A stretch of 64,000 bases of DNA from Peptococcaceae bacterium CEB3. Its GTDB lineage: Bacteria; Bacillota; Desulfitobacteriia; Desulfitobacteriales; Desulfitobacteriaceae. Below the pieces are notes generated by a model. That model saw nothing but the letters and a program-made list of their open reading frames with translations. It was not told the DNA's origin and did not search any database. This document shows, piece after piece, positions 60,537 through 64,000 of the stretch (position 1 is the first letter of the stretch; each line of letters opens with the position of its first letter). The DNA is taken from NCBI GenBank assembly GCA_001029295.1, contig LDXJ01000058.1:152655-216654 (forward strand), given 5' to 3'. A program made the position numbers and the translations under genes.

Positions 60537-61871
60537 ATGTCAGCCATCGAATCCGGCTATACGGACAAAGTATTAACGGTCGAACCTTACGGGATAGAAC
60601 CCATCCCCCTGGCGGAACGCCACGGAAAATCCGGCCAGGTATTCACTTTTTGGTTTTCCGCTAACCTCAACATCCTCACTTGGTTTACAGGCACCTTGGG
60701 TATCGTTCTGGGGCTGTCCTTTGTCGAATCCGTCCTGGCCATGCTGGTGGGCAATATTCTCGGCACGATTTTTTTGGCCGTCACTTCCGGTCAGGGTCCC
60801 CTGCACGGCCTGCCGCAGATAGCTGCCAGCGGCCGGGTATTTGGGCGGACCGGACTCAAGATTTTCGGCAGTGTCACCTGGCTGAGCAATGTCGGCTGGT
60901 TCGCGGTCGACATAGTCCTAGGTGTCATGGCCCTGCAAAAGATCTGGGGATTTTCTTACCTTGAGGGGCTCTTGCTCTTGGGACTTCTGACAATCTTTGT
61001 TGCCGTCATCGGCTACAATTTCATTCACCGTTTTGCCCAGCTGACCACCATCGTCCTCGGCCTTTTCTTTCTCGTGATGACGATCAAAATCGTCCCTCAA
61101 CTTTCCTTGACCCACCTCTTGGCGCCGTCCCAGCTGACTGCCGCCCAGAGCTGGCCTCTCTTGGCCCTGGTGGCGGCTGCGGTTTTTGCCTATCAAATTG
61201 CTTTCGCCGCCGTGGGCTCCGACTACAGCCGCTATCTTCCGCCCTCCGCCTCCGGTCGTAAAGTCACTCTGCTCACGTTTTTCGGCAGCATCACGTCGGG
61301 CCTCTGGCTGGAAATTCTGGGGGCGGCCGTGACCAGCCTCAATCCCCAGGCCCAACCCCTCAGCCTGATCGTTCAGCTCATGGGCCTCTTGACCCTGCCC
61401 GCCTTGCTCACCATCGCCGTAAGTACCATTCCGGTCAACGTTCTGGCCATCTACAGCGGCGGCATAGCCCTTCTCGCTGCCGGGATTCCGCTCAAGCGCT
61501 GGCTTTCCGCTCTTCTCACAGGCGGCTTGGGCATCCTTCTAATCGCCTCCGGCAGCGGCTCTTTTTCCGATATCTACAAAAACTTCTTACTCCTTCTCTC
61601 TTACTGGATCACGCCCTGGATCGGCATTTTTCTCTCCTCCCGCCCCTTTTCCGGACAGCCCCGGCTGGGTCCCCGGCGGGCACTCACCCTTTATTTTGTC
61701 GCCTTGGTCCTTTCCGTTCCTTTCATGTCCTCCCCTCTTTTCACAGGATACGTAGCTCAGAGGTTCCTCGGCAATGCGGATGCCAGTTATTTGATTAGCC
61801 TCTGCGCCGCTGTTCTCGGCGTGCGCCTGCTCAGCCGCAAAGAGCCGGTTAACGCGGAGCGCAAGCGGTGA
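60537..61871 (+). CDS. NCS1-family (purine-cytosine permease-like) transporter under B12 control
   Basis: 444 residues, 12 helices. PLAERHGKSGQVFTFWFSAN and the following segment are the NCS1 signature, and FAAVGSDYSRYLPPSASGRK is typical of CytX/CodB-like members. NCS1 proteins import nucleobases, hydroxymethylpyrimidine or allantoin. Control by a cobalamin riboswitch suggests a B12-linked substrate, for example a lower-ligand base or its precursor. The ATG follows ATAGGAGTG. CytX with a thiamine link is the alternative but no TPP box is present. Confidence 0.85.
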   Translation: MSAIESGYTDKVLTVEPYGIEPIPLAERHGKSGQVFTFWFSANLNILTWFTGTLGIVLGLSFVESVLAMLVGNILGTIFLAVTSGQGPLHGLPQIAASGRVFGRTGLKIFGSVTWLSNVGWFAVDIVLGVMALQKIWGFSYLEGLLLLGLLTIFVAVIGYNFIHRFAQLTTIVLGLFFLVMTIKIVPQLSLTHLLAPSQLTAAQSWPLLALVAAAVFAYQIAFAAVGSDYSRYLPPSASGRKVTLLTFFGSITSGLWLEILGAAVTSLNPQAQPLSLIVQLMGLLTLPALLTIAVSTIPVNVLAIYSGGIALLAAGIPLKRWLSALLTGGLGILLIASGSGSFSDIYKNFLLLLSYWITPWIGIFLSSRPFSGQPRLGPRRALTLYFVALVLSVPFMSSPLFTGYVAQRFLGNADASYLISLCAAVLGVRLLSRKEPVNAERKR

Positions 61872-61949
61872 ACCGGCTTGCGGCGCGCCGGCTTCAGTAA
61901 TCGGGCAACACCGGAGGGCAAGATGACCGACTCATGGGCGCGACCAACG

Positions 61950-63101
61950 TTACTGCAACCGTGTCTCCTCACCGTTTCCGGTCAGTGGGCCATCCGGGGG
62001 TAACGGCTCTATTTTCCCCGCGGCAGGCAACACACCCTCCAGGTATTTTTTGTTGTGGAGGACCTGGGGATCTTGCGGCCGGTAGGTTCGCGCTATCTCG
62101 TTGTGAGCATAAGCCAATTCGTATTGACCCAGACGGTCATAGCAAACGCAGAGTTGAAGGTGAGGCAGCCAAGTCCAACAGGCTTCGATCCGCGGCCCCC
62201 AACCGTTAGGGCCCTTAAGTTGAGTGGCAAGTTTGTACCAAAAAACGGCCTGAACATAATTGCCCATTTGCAGAAACTGATGGCCGAGACGGCAACAAGC
62301 TTCCGCCCGGGGAACGTCGTAAGCGAAAGACTTAAAAAGGTATTGAAGCGCTTTGTCTTTTTCGTTTAAGTTTTGGAAGCAATCGGCCAGCCTGCCACAG
62401 GCGGCAATCCTGTCCTCCACCCATCCCTCGTCCGTGGCCAGAAATTTCTGGTAGGATTCAACAGCACGGTTAAATAGTCCTTGCTCATAGAGCTCGTTGG
62501 CGTAGTAATATAAATCGCGGGGGGAAAACACCTCTCCTTTCGCCAAACGTGATTCAAAGATGCGCAGGTTTCTGCCGGAATCACGTTCGGGCTTCCCTTG
62601 ATGGGTCACACAGATATCGCTGTTGAGGATGCGTCCGGCAACCTCCAGGTACTCATGAACCGCTCCCACCCAACGAAAATTCCTGCTTCGCTTCACCACC
62701 CTGTTCCTGCGCAGGCTGAAACTGACCCGGCCGAAGTCGTCAAAAGCCAGTAAATAAGGCATGTTTACGACATCTGTGCCCGGATCCAGAGTCCTTTTTA
62801 GAACAGCCAGTTTTTCTCGGTCAGGCTTCGCCAGGATATCGTCGGCATCCAGCCACAAAATATAGTCCTGGGTCGCTTGGCTGAAAGAAAAATTGCGTGC
62901 CTTAGCAAAATCGTCAACCCACAAAAAATCAAAGATCTTGTCGGTATATTTTCCCCCGATTTCCTTGGTCCGGTCGGTAGAACCGGTATCGACCAGGATG
63001 ATTTCGTCCGCCACATCCCCGACAGAATCCAGGCAGCGGCTCAACGCATCTTCTTCATTGCGAACAATCAGACACAAACTGAGCGTGATTTCAGTTGCCA
63101 C
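61950..63101 (-). CDS. Family 2 glycosyltransferase with TPR-like tail
   Basis: About 383 residues. GT-A domain first: LSLCLIVRNEEDALSRCLDS, EIILVDTGSTDRTKEI, and DXD motif in LWLDADDIL; then TPR-like helices (~200-340) with NELYEQGLFNRAVESYQKFL and NYVQAVFWYKLAT. It probably transfers a sugar to a protein or cell surface polymer. GTG 63101 is preferred (AGAGGTGA eight bases upstream); GTG 63113 is possible. The collagen-like gene lies directly upstream. Confidence 0.88.
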   Translation of the reverse strand: MATEITLSLCLIVRNEEDALSRCLDSVGDVADEIILVDTGSTDRTKEIGGKYTDKIFDFLWVDDFAKARNFSFSQATQDYILWLDADDILAKPDREKLAVLKRTLDPGTDVVNMPYLLAFDDFGRVSFSLRRNRVVKRSRNFRWVGAVHEYLEVAGRILNSDICVTHQGKPERDSGRNLRIFESRLAKGEVFSPRDLYYYANELYEQGLFNRAVESYQKFLATDEGWVEDRIAACGRLADCFQNLNEKDKALQYLFKSFAYDVPRAEACCRLGHQFLQMGNYVQAVFWYKLATQLKGPNGWGPRIEACWTWLPHLQLCVCYDRLGQYELAYAHNEIARTYRPQDPQVLHNKKYLEGVLPAAGKIEPLPPDGPLTGNGEETRLQ

Positions 63102-63151
63102 GTTCCTGCTCACCTCTCCCCTTCGGAAGGATCCTGAAATATTAAATCAGA

Positions 63152-63190
63152 GGGGAGGGCCCCCGGACATTTCGCAGGCGGGCCCTCCCC
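63152..63190 (-). terminator. Terminator after the collagen-like gene
   Basis: GGGGAGGGCCC/GGGCCCTCCCC stem, followed on the minus strand by TCTGATTTAATATTT. It lies between the collagen-like gene and the glycosyltransferase gene. Confidence 0.8.
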
Positions 63191-63199
63191 GGGTTTGGA

Positions 63200-64000
63200 T
63201 TAAGCCAATTTCATCAAATTCAACTGTGCCCCGACATTGGGGGCAAGTGCCAGAGTTAGTGAAATACCGGAATTGTTTCGCAGTGTCACTACATCGCCGG
63301 CGGCAAGTGTCAGCATCGCCTGGCCCGTGAGCTGACCCGTCCCCACTAAGGCCGTGACCGGGGTGGAAGCGTCAACCGTTCCGTTCACGGCGATCGCTAT
63401 ACCGGAGCCGAGACCGGCTGTTATACTGACAGTGTAATCAATCTGGTAGGTCCCGGCGGTTGTTACCGTGACCGAAGTGGCACCCGCTGTGTGGGTGATA
63501 TTAACCGAAGGACCGTTGTTGCTGAACGGCACATCTGTTCCGGCCGTGACGACGGCACCGGTGGCTGTCGCCAATTCATAGACATACCCGTAGGCGGATA
63601 AGCCTGCTCCGGTCGCACCTGTAGCACCTGTGGCTCCCGTGGCACCCGTAGCGCCTGTCGCACCTGTAGCTCCCGTGGCACCTGTCGCACCTGTAGCTCC
63701 CGTGGCACCTGTCGCACCTGTAGCTCCCGTGGCACCTGTCGCACCGTCAGCACCCGTGGCTCCCGTCGCTCCTGCGGCACCCGTAGCGCCTGTCGCACCT
63801 GTGGCTCCCGTGGCACCGTCAGCACCCGTGGCTCCCGTCGCTCCTGCGGCACCGGTAGCGCCTGTCGCACCTGTAGCTCCCGTGGCACCTGTGGCACCGT
63901 CAGCACCCGTGGCTCCCGTCGCTCCTGCGGCACCCGTAGCGCCTGTCGCACCTGTGGCTCCCGTGGCACCGTCAGCACCCGTGGCTCCCGTAGCACCGGT
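63200..64000 (-). CDS. Collagen-like surface protein (BclA-like), N-terminus outside window
   Basis: 266 residues are visible; the frame is open to the window edge. About 133 residues are uninterrupted G-X-Y triplets, mostly GAT, with GAD and GAA. A ~130-residue C-terminal domain follows ([20 protein letters not shown] to [12 protein letters not shown]), resembling the BclA/TNF-like trimer cap of exosporium filaments. GAT triplets are sites for O-glycosylation in BclA, and a glycosyltransferase gene follows. Confidence 0.88.
   Translation of the reverse strand, partial: TGATGATGADGATGATGATGATGAAGATGATGADGATGATGATGATGATGAAGATGATGADGATGATGATGATGAAGATGATGADGATGATGATGATGATGATGATGATGATGATGATGATGATGATGATGAGLSAYGYVYELATATGAVVTAGTDVPFSNNGPSVNITHTAGATSVTVTTAGTYQIDYTVSITAGLGSGIAIAVNGTVDASTPVTALVGTGQLTGQAMLTLAAGDVVTLRNNSGISLTLALAPNVGAQLNLMKLA

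Noticed and set aside
63463..63996. Arg/Pro/Val-rich ORF over the collagen region
   Set aside because: It is another frame of the G-X-Y repeat; the collagen frame continues into a folded C-terminal domain and ends at a terminator.

Overview
The window looks like a chromosome segment of a diazotrophic, anaerobic, spore-forming Clostridia member (Peptococcaceae/heliobacteria-like Firmicute) with mid-50s GC. Evidence: strong Firmicute ribosome binding sites, T-box and glmS-ribozyme control, a System II (ResB/ResC) cytochrome c maturation pair, a cdaA-cdaR-glmM-glmS locus, a BclA-like collagen repeat protein, and a nif cluster with nifI1-nifI2 ahead of nifH. The species was not identified.

Layout. 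0-6.4 kb: SdpR/SdpI-like pair, a His-rich PadR repressor, a His-containing polytopic membrane protein, and a divergent two-component system. 6.4-10.7 kb: resC and resB (split by an IS200/IS605-like relic), then pheA behind a T-box with one Stem I and two antiterminator/terminator modules. 10.7-13 kb: ECF sigma factor, DUF4367 anti-sigma-like protein and a secreted protein. 13-24.5 kb: a HutP-like RNA-binding protein, a purine-rich NAG repeat array, an intrinsic terminator, then nifI1-I2-H-D-K-E-N-X-B-V. 24.7-34 kb: secreted polysaccharide deacetylase, EXLDI protein with DrrAB-type exporter, HD protein, and an Fe(III)-type ABC importer. 34-43.5 kb: UspA, a DHA2 exporter, small conserved genes, an orphan peptide-binding lipoprotein, an MFS transporter and a YtrA-type GntR/ABC operon with a palindromic operator. 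43.6-46.8 kb: Fic protein, a decayed glmS fragment, and a BirA-box-controlled biotin ECF transporter. 47.9-55.9 kb: cdaA-cdaR-flavoprotein-glmM-[ribozyme]-glmS, linking c-di-AMP synthesis with amino-sugar synthesis. 56-64 kb: DUF362 ferredoxin, CAP-domain protein, trpS, a cobalamin riboswitch in front of an NCS1 permease, and a glycosyltransferase beside a collagen-like surface protein cut by the window edge.

Two themes stand out. First, RNA-level control is dense: T-box, glmS ribozyme with a roughly 217-nt P1 loop, B12 riboswitch, several terminators abutting ribosome binding sites, and a HutP-like protein upstream of nif. Second, degenerate heptad-phased repeats of the form NAG-N4 lie on the transcribed strand in the resB leader, the hutP-nifI1 interval and inside nifN, and the glmS P1 loop has related 14-nt units. 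NAG with 4-nt spacing is the type of RNA target known for HutP, so a HutP-like regulon centred on nif is the most interesting hypothesis here; slippage-born repeat expansion is the alternative.
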